From: Paenibacillus albicereus
Lineage (GTDB): Bacteria > Bacillota > Bacilli > Paenibacillales > Paenibacillaceae
Assembly: GCF_012676905.1 (NCBI RefSeq)
Contig: NZ_CP051428.1
Location: 1,574,001 to 1,638,000, forward strand
Length of the DNA stretch: 64,000 nucleotides
Reading direction: 5' to 3'
Part shown: positions 34,266 through 42,897 of the stretch, in pieces
Numbering within the stretch: the first letter of the stretch is position 1
Layout: each line of letters begins with the position of its first letter
The notes under the pieces: generated by a model
The model's input: the letters and a program-made list of their open reading frames with translations, nothing else
Told to the model about the DNA's origin: nothing
Databases searched by the model: none
Made by a program: the position numbers and the translations under genes

Positions 34266-34895
34266 ATGCCGCCGATGGATGAACATGAAAAGGGGCCGAG
34301 GCCGATCGGGACTGCGACGCCCGGCCACGCGGCCGTGACTCAAGGATTCTCTCCCGAGCCGGAAGCGGCGGCTGCCGCGCCGCATTGGCGGAGGTACGTC
34401 GCCAAAATGGCCGGAGGCGGAACCAATCCGCTTCGGAACAGCCCCAGGCAGGCATTGCTAGGAGCCGCGGGAGGCTTCGCAGCCGTCCTCGCGCTCGCGC
34501 TGCTGACCCGGTGGACGTCCAAGCCGTGGCTGATGGCGCCGCTGGGAGCGAGCTGCGTGCTCGCCTTTTACGCGTGGGACGCGCCGCTCTCGCAGCCCCG
34601 CAGCATCGTGGGCGGCCATCTGATCTCTTCGGCCTCCGCCTTGCTGTGGCTCAAGCTCGCGGGCAGCGGCCCGTGGCAGATGGCGGCCGCCGTCGCGACA
34701 GCCATGTTTCTGATGGTGCTGACCAAAACGCTGCATCCGCCCGCCGGCGCCGATCCGCTGCTCATCCTGGCCGCGCAGCCGGACTGGAGCTTCCTGCTGC
34801 AGCCGGTGCTCTCGGGAAGCCTGCTGATCGTCCTCGTGGCGCTGCTGTACAACAACGCGCTTCCCGGCCGCCGCTATCCCACGTACTGGCGCTGA
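34266..34895 (+). CDS. HPP-family membrane protein
   Basis: Protein of 209 aa. After a ~60-residue hydrophilic N-terminus there are four membrane helices (ALLGAAGGFAAVLALALL; WLMAPLGASCVLAFYAW; MAAAVATAMFLMVLTK; LLQPVLSGSLLIVLVALL). The defining motif HPPAGADPL lies between helices 3 and 4, and GGHLISS also fits. Members in cyanobacteria and plants have been linked to nitrite transport; the role in Firmicutes is unproven. ATG at 34266 follows AGGGAAGGA. An in-frame ATG three codons later is also possible. Confidence 0.88.
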   Translation: MPPMDEHEKGPRPIGTATPGHAAVTQGFSPEPEAAAAAPHWRRYVAKMAGGGTNPLRNSPRQALLGAAGGFAAVLALALLTRWTSKPWLMAPLGASCVLAFYAWDAPLSQPRSIVGGHLISSASALLWLKLAGSGPWQMAAAVATAMFLMVLTKTLHPPAGADPLLILAAQPDWSFLLQPVLSGSLLIVLVALLYNNALPGRRYPTYWR

Positions 34896-34920
34896 GGCCG
34901 GTCGGACGGCGCCTCTTGAG

Positions 34921-34949
34921 TTGCATTTTCCATTCGCTCTGGATATAAT
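34921..34949 (+). promoter_or_regulatory. Sigma-A promoter of the pheST operon
   Basis: -35 TTGCAT (34921-34926), 17-base spacer, perfect -10 TATAAT (34944-34949). Transcription should start near 34956, giving a leader of about 375 bases that contains the T-box. Confidence 0.8.
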
Positions 34950-34955
34950 GAGCCA

Positions 34956-35276
34956 AGATATCCACCAGCATCGATGGAGACCAGTACGCCGTGCCTGGCC
35001 CGACAGGGAGGGACCGCCGCCGATTGAGAGCGGTCCCCGGCAGCCAGCCGGCCGAATTCACTCCGGAGCTCGAGCCTTGAACGCGTCCGCCAGGACGCCT
35101 GTAGAGGCTCGCGGGCAGCCGTCCGTTATCCGGCCTTCAAGCAGCCCGGCGCATCCGCGCCAGGGACGAGCGGCTTTCCGGCGGGGTTCCCGCCTTCAGG
35201 AGATGCCCCGCCCCCCGGCTGGAATCAGGGTGGTACCACGGTCCTTTCGTCCCTTGCGGAGATAGGGCCTTTTTGT
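34956..35276 (+). ncRNA. T-box riboswitch leader of pheST
   Basis: The T-box consensus AGGGTGGTACCACGG (35227-35241) is followed by a terminator stem GGTCCT (35240-35245) / AGGGCC (35264-35269) and TTTTTG. The bulge sequence UGGU would pair with an ACCA tRNA end, that is, discriminator A, which fits tRNA-Phe. Uncharged tRNA-Phe is expected to stabilise the antiterminator and switch on pheS-pheT. I could not assign the specifier codon (expected UUC) with certainty. Confidence 0.9.
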
Positions 35277-35333
35277 TTTTTCACAGCGGCATTCCGGCGG
35301 CAGCCGGGGCCAAGTTCGAAGGAGGCGTAAGCG

Positions 35334-36368
<1,035 letters not shown>

Positions 36369-36390
36369 GGAAAGAGAGGGGACTAGCGCC

Positions 36391-38826
36391 ATGAAAATAT
36401 CGACGAACTGGCTCGCGGACTACATCAGCCTCGAAGGGCTGACGCCGCAGGAGATCGCGGAGAAGATGACGTCCGGCGGCATCGAGATCGACGCCGTCGA
36501 GGCGATGGACAAAGGCGTGACCGGCGTCGTCGTCGGCTACGTCAAGGAAAAGACGAAGCATCCCGACGCCGACAAGCTGAACGTCTGCAAGGTGGACGTC
36601 GGCGCCGGCGAAGACCTGCAGATCGTCTGCGGCGCGGCCAACGTGGACGCCGGCCAGCATGTGCCGGTCGCGACCGTCGGCGCCAAGCTGCCGGGCGGCC
36701 TCGCGATCAAGCGCGCCAAGCTGCGCGGCGTCGAGTCGCAGGGCATGATCTGCTCGGCGCGCGAGCTCGGGCTGAACGACAAGCTGCTGCCCAAGGAGCT
36801 GCAGGAGGGCATCCTCGTCCTGCCGAAGCTGGAGCTCGGCAAGCCGATCGGCGAGGTCCTCGACCTCAGCTCCCATGTGCTGGAGCTCGACCTGACGCCG
36901 AACCGATCCGACGCGCTCAGCTACCTCGGCGTCGCCTACGAGATCGGCGCGCTGACGGGCCGTCCGGTCAAGCTGCCGGAGAGCGCCGTGTTCGGCGCGG
37001 CGGACAAGACGGCGGACCGCCTGTCGGTGCGCATCGACGCCCGCGAGGCGTGCGCGCACTACAGCGCCCGCTACATCCGCGGCGTGCAGGTCGCTCCGTC
37101 GCCGCTCTGGCTGCAGAACCGGCTGATGGCGGCCGGCATCCGGCCGATCAACAACATCGTCGACGTGACGAACTACGTCATGCTGGAGTACGGCCAGCCG
37201 CTTCACGCCTTCGACGCGGACCGGGTCGCCGGCGGCAGCATCGTCGTGCGCTTCGCCCGCGAGGGCGAGGAGCTGGAGACGCTGGACGGCCAGCTGCGCA
37301 AGCTGCAGCCGCACATGCTGGTTATCGCGGACGGCGATCGGGCGATCGGCCTCGCCGGCGTCATGGGCGGGGCGAACTCCGAGGTGGACGGCGACACGAC
37401 GAACGTCATCCTCGAATCCGCCAAGTTCGACGGCTCCGTCGTGCGCCGCACGTCCCGCCAGCTCGGCCTGCGCTCGGAGGCGAGCCTGCGCTTCGAGAAG
37501 GAAGTCGATCCGGCGCGCGTCATCCCGGCGCTCGACCGCGCGGCCTCGCTGATCGCGAAGCTCGGCAGCGGCCTCGTCACGGAAGGCATCGCCGAGGACG
37601 TGGCGCGCACGTACGAGCCGGCCGTCATCGAGGTGTCCCTGGAGCGCATCTCCGGCTACCTCGGCGCGGACATCTCCAAGCTGGAGGCGCAGGCGATCTT
37701 CGGCCGCCTCGGCTTCGACTCCGAGGTCGGCGACGGCTCGATCCGCGTGCAGGTGCCGACGCGCCGCGGCGACATCTCCCGCGACGTCGACCTGATCGAG
37801 GAGGTCGCCCGCCTGTACGGCTACGACAACATCCCGACGACGCCGATCGTCGGCGAGACGACGCCCGGCTCGCTGACCGCGCCGCAGGCGGTGCGCCGCG
37901 AGCTGCGCCGGCGCCTGTCGGACGCCGGCCTGCACGAGGTCATCAGCTACTCGTTCACGGCTCCGGAGCGCACGGGGCTGTTCCCGGATCTCGCGCCGGA
38001 CGCCAAGCCGATCCGCCTGGCGATGCCGATGAGCGAGGAGCGCAGCGTGCTTCGCACGACGCTGCTGCCGCAGCTGCTGGAGACGGCGGCGTACAACCGC
38101 AACCGCAAGAACCATGATCTGGCGCTGTTCGAGATCGGCACGGTGTTCCACACCGACGAAGAGACGCTGACGCGGCTGCCGCAGGAAAAGCATCGCTTCG
38201 CGCTGCTGCTGACCGGAGCCCGCCGCGCCGCCGCGTGGAACCGCAAGGCGGAGAAGACGGACTTCTACGACGCCAAGGGCGTGCTCGAGACGATCTTCGC
38301 CACGCTCGGCCTCGGCGGCTCGGTCTCGTACGAGGCATCCGCTCCGGCCGGCCTGCACCCGGGCCGCACGGCCGCCGTCAAGCTGGACGGAGAGCGCGGA
38401 GCCGAGACGATCGGCTACGTCGGCCAGCTGCATCCGGAGCTGCAGCAGGAGCTCGGACTCGACGACGTCTACGTGGCCGAGCTGGAGCTTGGCGCGGTGT
38501 ACGACGCGGTCGACCGCGACATCGTCTACCGCACGCTGCCGCGCTATCCGGCGGCCGACCGCGACATCGCGGTGACGGTGGAGGAGTCGGTGCCGGCGGC
38601 CGCTCTGGCCGCCGCCGTCCGCGGGGCGGCCGGCGAGCTGCTGGAGTCGGTCCAGGTGTTCGACGTCTACACCGGAGAGAAGCTCGGGGCGGGCCGCAAG
38701 AGCGTCGCGCTGGCGCTCGTGTACCGCCATGCGGAGCGCACGCTGACCGACGAGGAGGTCGCGGCGGCGCATGCCGCGGCGGTGGCCGCGCTGGAGCAAT
38801 CTTTCTCCGCGGAATTGAGGAAATAG
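36391..38826 (+). CDS. pheT: Phenylalanine--tRNA ligase beta subunit
   Basis: Protein of 811 aa, full family length. Domain order: an N-terminal tRNA-binding EMAP-like domain (KHPDADKLNVCKVDVG ... VATVGAKLPGG, residues ~40-150), the B3/B4 editing region (RPINNIVDVTNYVMLEYGQP), B5 (DISRDVDLIEEVARLYGYDN), the catalytic-like core, and a C-terminal anticodon-binding FDX-ACB domain (YPAADRDIAVTVEES). It pairs with PheS as an alpha2-beta2 enzyme. A terminator follows 15 bases after the stop. Confidence 0.98.
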   Translation: MKISTNWLADYISLEGLTPQEIAEKMTSGGIEIDAVEAMDKGVTGVVVGYVKEKTKHPDADKLNVCKVDVGAGEDLQIVCGAANVDAGQHVPVATVGAKLPGGLAIKRAKLRGVESQGMICSARELGLNDKLLPKELQEGILVLPKLELGKPIGEVLDLSSHVLELDLTPNRSDALSYLGVAYEIGALTGRPVKLPESAVFGAADKTADRLSVRIDAREACAHYSARYIRGVQVAPSPLWLQNRLMAAGIRPINNIVDVTNYVMLEYGQPLHAFDADRVAGGSIVVRFAREGEELETLDGQLRKLQPHMLVIADGDRAIGLAGVMGGANSEVDGDTTNVILESAKFDGSVVRRTSRQLGLRSEASLRFEKEVDPARVIPALDRAASLIAKLGSGLVTEGIAEDVARTYEPAVIEVSLERISGYLGADISKLEAQAIFGRLGFDSEVGDGSIRVQVPTRRGDISRDVDLIEEVARLYGYDNIPTTPIVGETTPGSLTAPQAVRRELRRRLSDAGLHEVISYSFTAPERTGLFPDLAPDAKPIRLAMPMSEERSVLRTTLLPQLLETAAYNRNRKNHDLALFEIGTVFHTDEETLTRLPQEKHRFALLLTGARRAAAWNRKAEKTDFYDAKGVLETIFATLGLGGSVSYEASAPAGLHPGRTAAVKLDGERGAETIGYVGQLHPELQQELGLDDVYVAELELGAVYDAVDRDIVYRTLPRYPAADRDIAVTVEESVPAAALAAAVRGAAGELLESVQVFDVYTGEKLGAGRKSVALALVYRHAERTLTDEEVAAAHAAAVAALEQSFSAELRK

Positions 38827-38840
38827 GCAGGAAACGCAGG

Positions 38841-38889
38841 AAGCCGCATCGAAGTAATCCCGCGAGGGAGCTGCCGATGCGGCTTTTCC
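38841..38889 (+). terminator. Terminator of the pheST operon
   Basis: Stem AAGCCGCATCG / CGATGCGGCTT with a ~23-base loop and TTTTCCTT tail, just after pheT. Confidence 0.8.
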
Positions 38890-39027
38890 TTGTCTGAGGG
38901 GGCTTGGCGAAGCCGGAAAGGCCCCTGAATCGTTCTTATCCACATGGACTTTTCCGCCCTGGGACGGGCGATCCAAAATAGACAGGCAGCAGGAGAGCAG
39001 CTCAACGAGCAACGGGAGGATACCGCC

Positions 39028-41985
39028 TTGAAGGAAGCCGATCGCTTGAGAGTAACGGTCGATATATACGGACATCAATACCGGTTGACGGGACACAGCA
39101 GCTCGGATTATATCCGGCGGGTCGCGCAGCTGGTCGACGAGAACATGCACAAGCTGGCCAAGGGCTACCCGAGGCTGGACATGCCGAGGCTGGCGGTGCT
39201 TGCGGCCGTGCATATGGCGGAGGACGTGTTCCGCCTGCGGCAGGACAGCGAGCTGCTCAAGGAGGAGCAGAGCATCCGCAAGACGCTGATGGGCGAGCTC
39301 GACAAGGCGCAGTCCGCGGCGGAGCAGGCGCGCGAGGAGCTGGAGCTCCGCGAGCGGCGGACGGCGGAGGAGCTGGAGCGGCTGCTCGGAGAGCGGGAGG
39401 CGGCGGAGTCCGCCCTGCGCGCCGAGGCCGAAGAGCGGCTGGCCGCCGTGCAGGAGGCGGTCAAGGAGGAGTCGCAGCGGCTGGAGCGGCAGGCAGCCGC
39501 TGCGGCGTCCGAGCTGGAGCGGCGCTGGGGCGAGGAGAAGCGGCGCCTGATCGAGGAGGACCGCGTCCGCGCCGAGGAGCTGGAGCGCCGGCATGAGGCG
39601 GAGCGCGGCGAGGCCGCGCAGATGCTGGAGTCGGAGCGGCAGGAGTGGGAGCGGCTCTACGAGGCGGAAGCAAGCGAGCGCGAGTCGCGTCATGCCGAGG
39701 CGATGGCGGAAGCGGCGCGCCGCCATGAGGCGGAGCAGGCGTCCGCGCGCGAGCAGCTCGAGCGGGAGCGGCGCCGGCTGGCCGTACAGCTGGAGGAGAG
39801 CCGCGCGGAGCTGGAGCGGCGGCTCGAGGAGGAGCGCGCCGAGGCCGCAGCCGTGTTCGAGAGCCAGCGGGCGGAGCTCGAGGCGGCGCATGCGGCCGAG
39901 CTCGCCGCGCGCGAGGAGGCGTTCGCCTCCCAGCTCGCGGAGCTGGAGACGCGCCTGCTGGAGCGCGTCCACGAGCTGGAGGCGCTGCATGCCGGGGAAG
40001 CCGAGGCGCGGGAGCGCGAGCGGGCGGAGCTGGAGCAGCTCTACGAAGCGGAGTGCCGGGAGCGCGAGCAGGAGCGGTCGACGCTGCTCGAGGCCCAGCG
40101 GGCGGAGCTCGAGACGCTCGAGGCGCGCCATTTGCTGCGCGCCGGAGAGCTGGAGGAGCAGCTGCGCGAGGCGCGGCAGCAAGGCGAGCAGAGCCTGGCG
40201 GCGCTTCGATCGCAGCAGCGGGCGGAGCTGGAGGGCGCGCTCGCGGGCCGCGATGCCGAGCACCGCGGCGAGCTGGAGCGGCTGCGTGCGGAGCACGAGC
40301 TGCAGCTCGCCGAGGCGCTGGAGCTGGCGCAGGAGGCGGAGTCCGGCTTGCAGTCGCAGCTGACGGAGAGCGCTTCCGCGCTGGAGGAGGCGCGCCGGCG
40401 GCTTGCGGCGCTGGAGCAGCGCCTGCAGGAGCAGCAGCGGGAGCAGCAGCAGCGGCTGCAGGAGCTGCAGGAGGAGCAGCTGCATGTGCTGCAGGAGCTT
40501 CGGCAGGAGCAGGAGCAGGCGCTGCAGGAGCAGCAGCAGGCGCTGCAGGCGGAGCGCGAGCGCAGCGGCCGGCTGGAGCTGAAGCTTGCCGCCGAGCGGA
40601 CAGGACGCGAGGAGGCGGAGCGGCTGTTCGCCGAGGCCGGCGAGCGGGCCGAGGCGCTGGAGCGCGGCGAGGCGGAGGCGCGCGAGCAGCTGGGCCGCTC
40701 CGAGGAGCGGCTGGAGGCTTCGCGCCGCCAGCTGGAGGCTCAGACCGGCCGTGCCGCCGCGCTCGAGGCGGAGCTGGAGCGGCTGCGCGCCGCGTCCGCG
40801 GCCGAGCGCGAGGCGGCGGCGACCGAGCTGCGCGAGGCGCTGGAGCGCGCGGCGGACGAGATCGGCCATGCGCGCGAGCAGGCGCAGGCCGAGGCGGCCG
40901 AGCAGGTCCGCGGGGCAGAGCGGCGCGCAGAGGCGCTGCAGGCGTCTGCCGCGGAGCAAGCGGAGCGGCTGCGCCGCGAAGCCGGTGAAGAGCTGGAGCT
41001 CGCGCGGCTTGCGGCGCAAGAGGATTCCGAGCGGCTCGTCGCCGCCCATGCCGAGGAGCTGGAGCGGCTCCGCGCCGAAGCCGAGGCCGAGCGTGCCGGC
41101 GGCGCGGAGCGCCTGCGCGTCCTGGAGGAGCGGGCGTCCGGCGAAGCCAGCCGGGCCGAGGAGGCGGAGCGCCGCCTTGCCGGAGAGAGCGAGGCGCGGA
41201 GGCAGGAGCGGTCCGGCTTGGAGCAGGAGCGCGATGCGGCCCGGCGCGAGCTGGCGGAGGCGCGCTCCGACTGGTCCAAGCGGATCGCCGATGCCGAAGA
41301 GCATCTGCTGCTCGTCATGGAGCAGGAGGAGGCGCGCGGCCGGCTGCTGGAGGAATCCCAGCGCATGCTGAGATCGACCCAGGAGGAGCTCGAGCTGTCC
41401 CGGCAGCGGACGGCCGAGCTGGATGCCCGGCTGCGCGAGTCGGCGAGCCGCCTGCAAGAGGCGCTCTCGTCCCGCGACGAGGCGGAGTCCGCCCTGCGCG
41501 AGAAGCTTGCCGCGTCCGAATCGGCTCGGGAAGCGCTGGAGCGCCGCTTGTCGGAGACCGCGGGCCAGGCCGAAGCGCTGCGCGAGCAGTCCGAGCGGGA
41601 CTGGCAGCGCCGGCTGGACGAAGCCGCCGCCGAGCGGGAGCGCTTGAGCGGGCTTGCCGCCGGTCTGGAAGAGCGGCTCGAGCAGCAGACCCGCCAGGCG
41701 GCGGACCGCGCCGAGGCCGAGCAGGAGCTGCGTCGTCAGCTGGAGCTCTCGCATCAGGAGGCCGCCGTCTCCGGCAGCGCGGTCGAGCGCTTGGAGGATG
41801 CGATGCGGCAGCTCGAGGAGGAGCGCTTGGACAGCCGTCAGGATTTGGGCGAGCTGCAGCGCGACAACGAGCGTCTGACGGCAGCCTACGACAAGCTGCG
41901 GACGGAGTTCGAGCTGCTGCGCACGGAATATTCCAAGCTGCAGACGGAATACAACGAATGGATCGAGCTGATCGAGCAGAGCTGA
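39028..41985 (+). CDS. zapA: ZapA-domain protein with an ~880-residue coiled-coil extension
   Basis: Protein of 985 aa. I chose TTG 39028 because GGGAGGA (39014-39020) lies at ideal spacing; the ATG at 38944 has no ribosome binding site. Residues ~5-85 are a ZapA domain (RVTVDIYGHQYRLTGHSSSDYIRRVAQLVDENM as overlapping blocks; DMPRLAVLAAVHMAEDVFRL). ZapA promotes FtsZ bundling at the division ring and is normally ~85-130 aa. Here the C-terminal helix continues into about 880 residues almost wholly of Glu/Ala/Arg/Leu/Gln heptads (ELERRLEEERAEAA; QREQQQRLQELQEEQ) with no other domain. The position after pheT is the conserved Firmicute location of zapA. The length and repetitive codons make internal duplication likely. 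Confidence 0.85.
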   Translation: MKEADRLRVTVDIYGHQYRLTGHSSSDYIRRVAQLVDENMHKLAKGYPRLDMPRLAVLAAVHMAEDVFRLRQDSELLKEEQSIRKTLMGELDKAQSAAEQAREELELRERRTAEELERLLGEREAAESALRAEAEERLAAVQEAVKEESQRLERQAAAAASELERRWGEEKRRLIEEDRVRAEELERRHEAERGEAAQMLESERQEWERLYEAEASERESRHAEAMAEAARRHEAEQASAREQLERERRRLAVQLEESRAELERRLEEERAEAAAVFESQRAELEAAHAAELAAREEAFASQLAELETRLLERVHELEALHAGEAEARERERAELEQLYEAECREREQERSTLLEAQRAELETLEARHLLRAGELEEQLREARQQGEQSLAALRSQQRAELEGALAGRDAEHRGELERLRAEHELQLAEALELAQEAESGLQSQLTESASALEEARRRLAALEQRLQEQQREQQQRLQELQEEQLHVLQELRQEQEQALQEQQQALQAERERSGRLELKLAAERTGREEAERLFAEAGERAEALERGEAEAREQLGRSEERLEASRRQLEAQTGRAAALEAELERLRAASAAEREAAATELREALERAADEIGHAREQAQAEAAEQVRGAERRAEALQASAAEQAERLRREAGEELELARLAAQEDSERLVAAHAEELERLRAEAEAERAGGAERLRVLEERASGEASRAEEAERRLAGESEARRQERSGLEQERDAARRELAEARSDWSKRIADAEEHLLLVMEQEEARGRLLEESQRMLRSTQEELELSRQRTAELDARLRESASRLQEALSSRDEAESALREKLAASESAREALERRLSETAGQAEALREQSERDWQRRLDEAAAERERLSGLAAGLEERLEQQTRQAADRAEAEQELRRQLELSHQEAAVSGSAVERLEDAMRQLEEERLDSRQDLGELQRDNERLTAAYDKLRTEFELLRTEYSKLQTEYNEWIELIEQS

Positions 41986-42031
41986 CGCATGCAAGCGCAG
42001 CAGCCCGAGCGGCGGGCGATCCGCCTTGCGG

Positions 42032-42072
42032 AGCCTTGCGGACCGGAAACGGTGACCGCAAGGCTTTTTTTT
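42032..42072 (+). terminator. Strong terminator after zapA
   Basis: Stem GCCTTGCGG / CCGCAAGGC with inner ACCG/CGGT pairing and eight Ts (42065-42072). It isolates the housekeeping pheST-zapA block from the synthetase locus. Confidence 0.93.
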
Positions 42073-42186
42073 AATCCTATAGTAGGAGTTGGAATAGAAA
42101 AATCCCCCAGTGCTAAAGTACTTTTCTCCCTGTCGCCGACTCCCTGAATCATCTAGTATTTAGGTGAAATAGACCTTCTCCGCTCT

Positions 42187-42217
42187 TTGAAAACTGTAAA
42201 TATAAGGAATTTATACC
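42187..42217 (+). promoter_or_regulatory. Candidate promoter of the panD-NRPS operon
   Basis: TTGAAA (42187-42192) is followed by TTTATA (17-base spacing) or TATACC (19-base spacing) within the most AT-rich stretch near the cluster (42073-42240). The -10 assignment is uncertain. The distance to panD (about 280 bases) implies a long untranslated leader. Confidence 0.35.
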
Positions 42218-42258
42218 TAGATCGGACGCATTTCATCCTTGTCGAATATCGTCTCCTC

Positions 42259-42315
42259 TCTGCACGCTGAGCCCTAACGCCTATGCGCATTCTCCTTGCG
42301 GCGTGCAGGTTTTTC
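42259..42315 (+). promoter_or_regulatory. Hairpin with T-run in the panD leader (possible attenuator)
   Basis: CTGCACGC (42260-42267) pairs with GCGTGCAG (42301-42308), followed by TTTTT (42310-42314). It lies between the candidate promoter and panD, so it could end transcription early unless opened. No known riboswitch consensus was recognised around it. Confidence 0.45.
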
Positions 42316-42499
42316 TCCCCAAGACCCCCGGCACCGAGAGCTTCGCGCCGCTTTGCGCGGTTATCCTTTACCCAATTAATCCTTTCCTTCGCTAACCCTT
42401 TACTCTGACGAAAGGCGGTGCCTCCATTCCGCAGCTTGCAGCTGCGATGAGCCAGAGCTCCCGAACCGTCTCTACCATTCCGAAGAGGAGAGTGTCCTA

Positions 42500-42883
42500 A
42501 TGTTCCGAGAAATCCACAAATCCAAAATCCACCGCGCCGTCGTCACCGAGGCGAACCTCAACTATGTCGGCAGCGTCACGATCGATCAGGAACTGCTCGA
42601 TGCAACCGACATCTGGGAGAACGAGAAGGTGCAGATCGTCAACATCAACAACGGCGCTCGCCTGGAAACCTATGTCATCCCCGGCCCGAGAGGCTCCGGC
42701 GTCATCTGCCTGAACGGCGCCGCGGCCCGCCATGCCCAGCCCGGCGATCTCGTCATCATCATGTCCTACGCGATGATGGCCGAGGAGGAAGCGCGCGGCT
42801 ACGTCCCCAAAGTCATCGTCATGGATGCGGACAACCGGATCGCAGCCGCCTCCTACCGCGAGCTGCACTCCACGATGATTTGA
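42500..42883 (+). CDS. panD: Aspartate 1-decarboxylase proenzyme
   Basis: Protein of 127 aa, exact family length. It decarboxylates L-aspartate to beta-alanine for pantothenate/CoA synthesis. Self-cleavage between Gly24 and Ser25 (NYVGSVTID) generates the pyruvoyl group. Lys9, Arg54 and Tyr58 (GARLETY) are all in place, and [16 protein letters not shown] is typical. GAGGAGAG precedes the ATG. It is not beside panB/panC. Instead its stop is 14 bases before the NRPS start, so it leads the synthetase operon and probably supplies beta-alanine for 4'-phosphopantetheine arms or as a substrate. Confidence 0.97.
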   Translation: MFREIHKSKIHRAVVTEANLNYVGSVTIDQELLDATDIWENEKVQIVNINNGARLETYVIPGPRGSGVICLNGAAARHAQPGDLVIIMSYAMMAEEEARGYVPKVIVMDADNRIAAASYRELHSTMI

Positions 42884-42897
42884 AGGGAGACGCCGCG

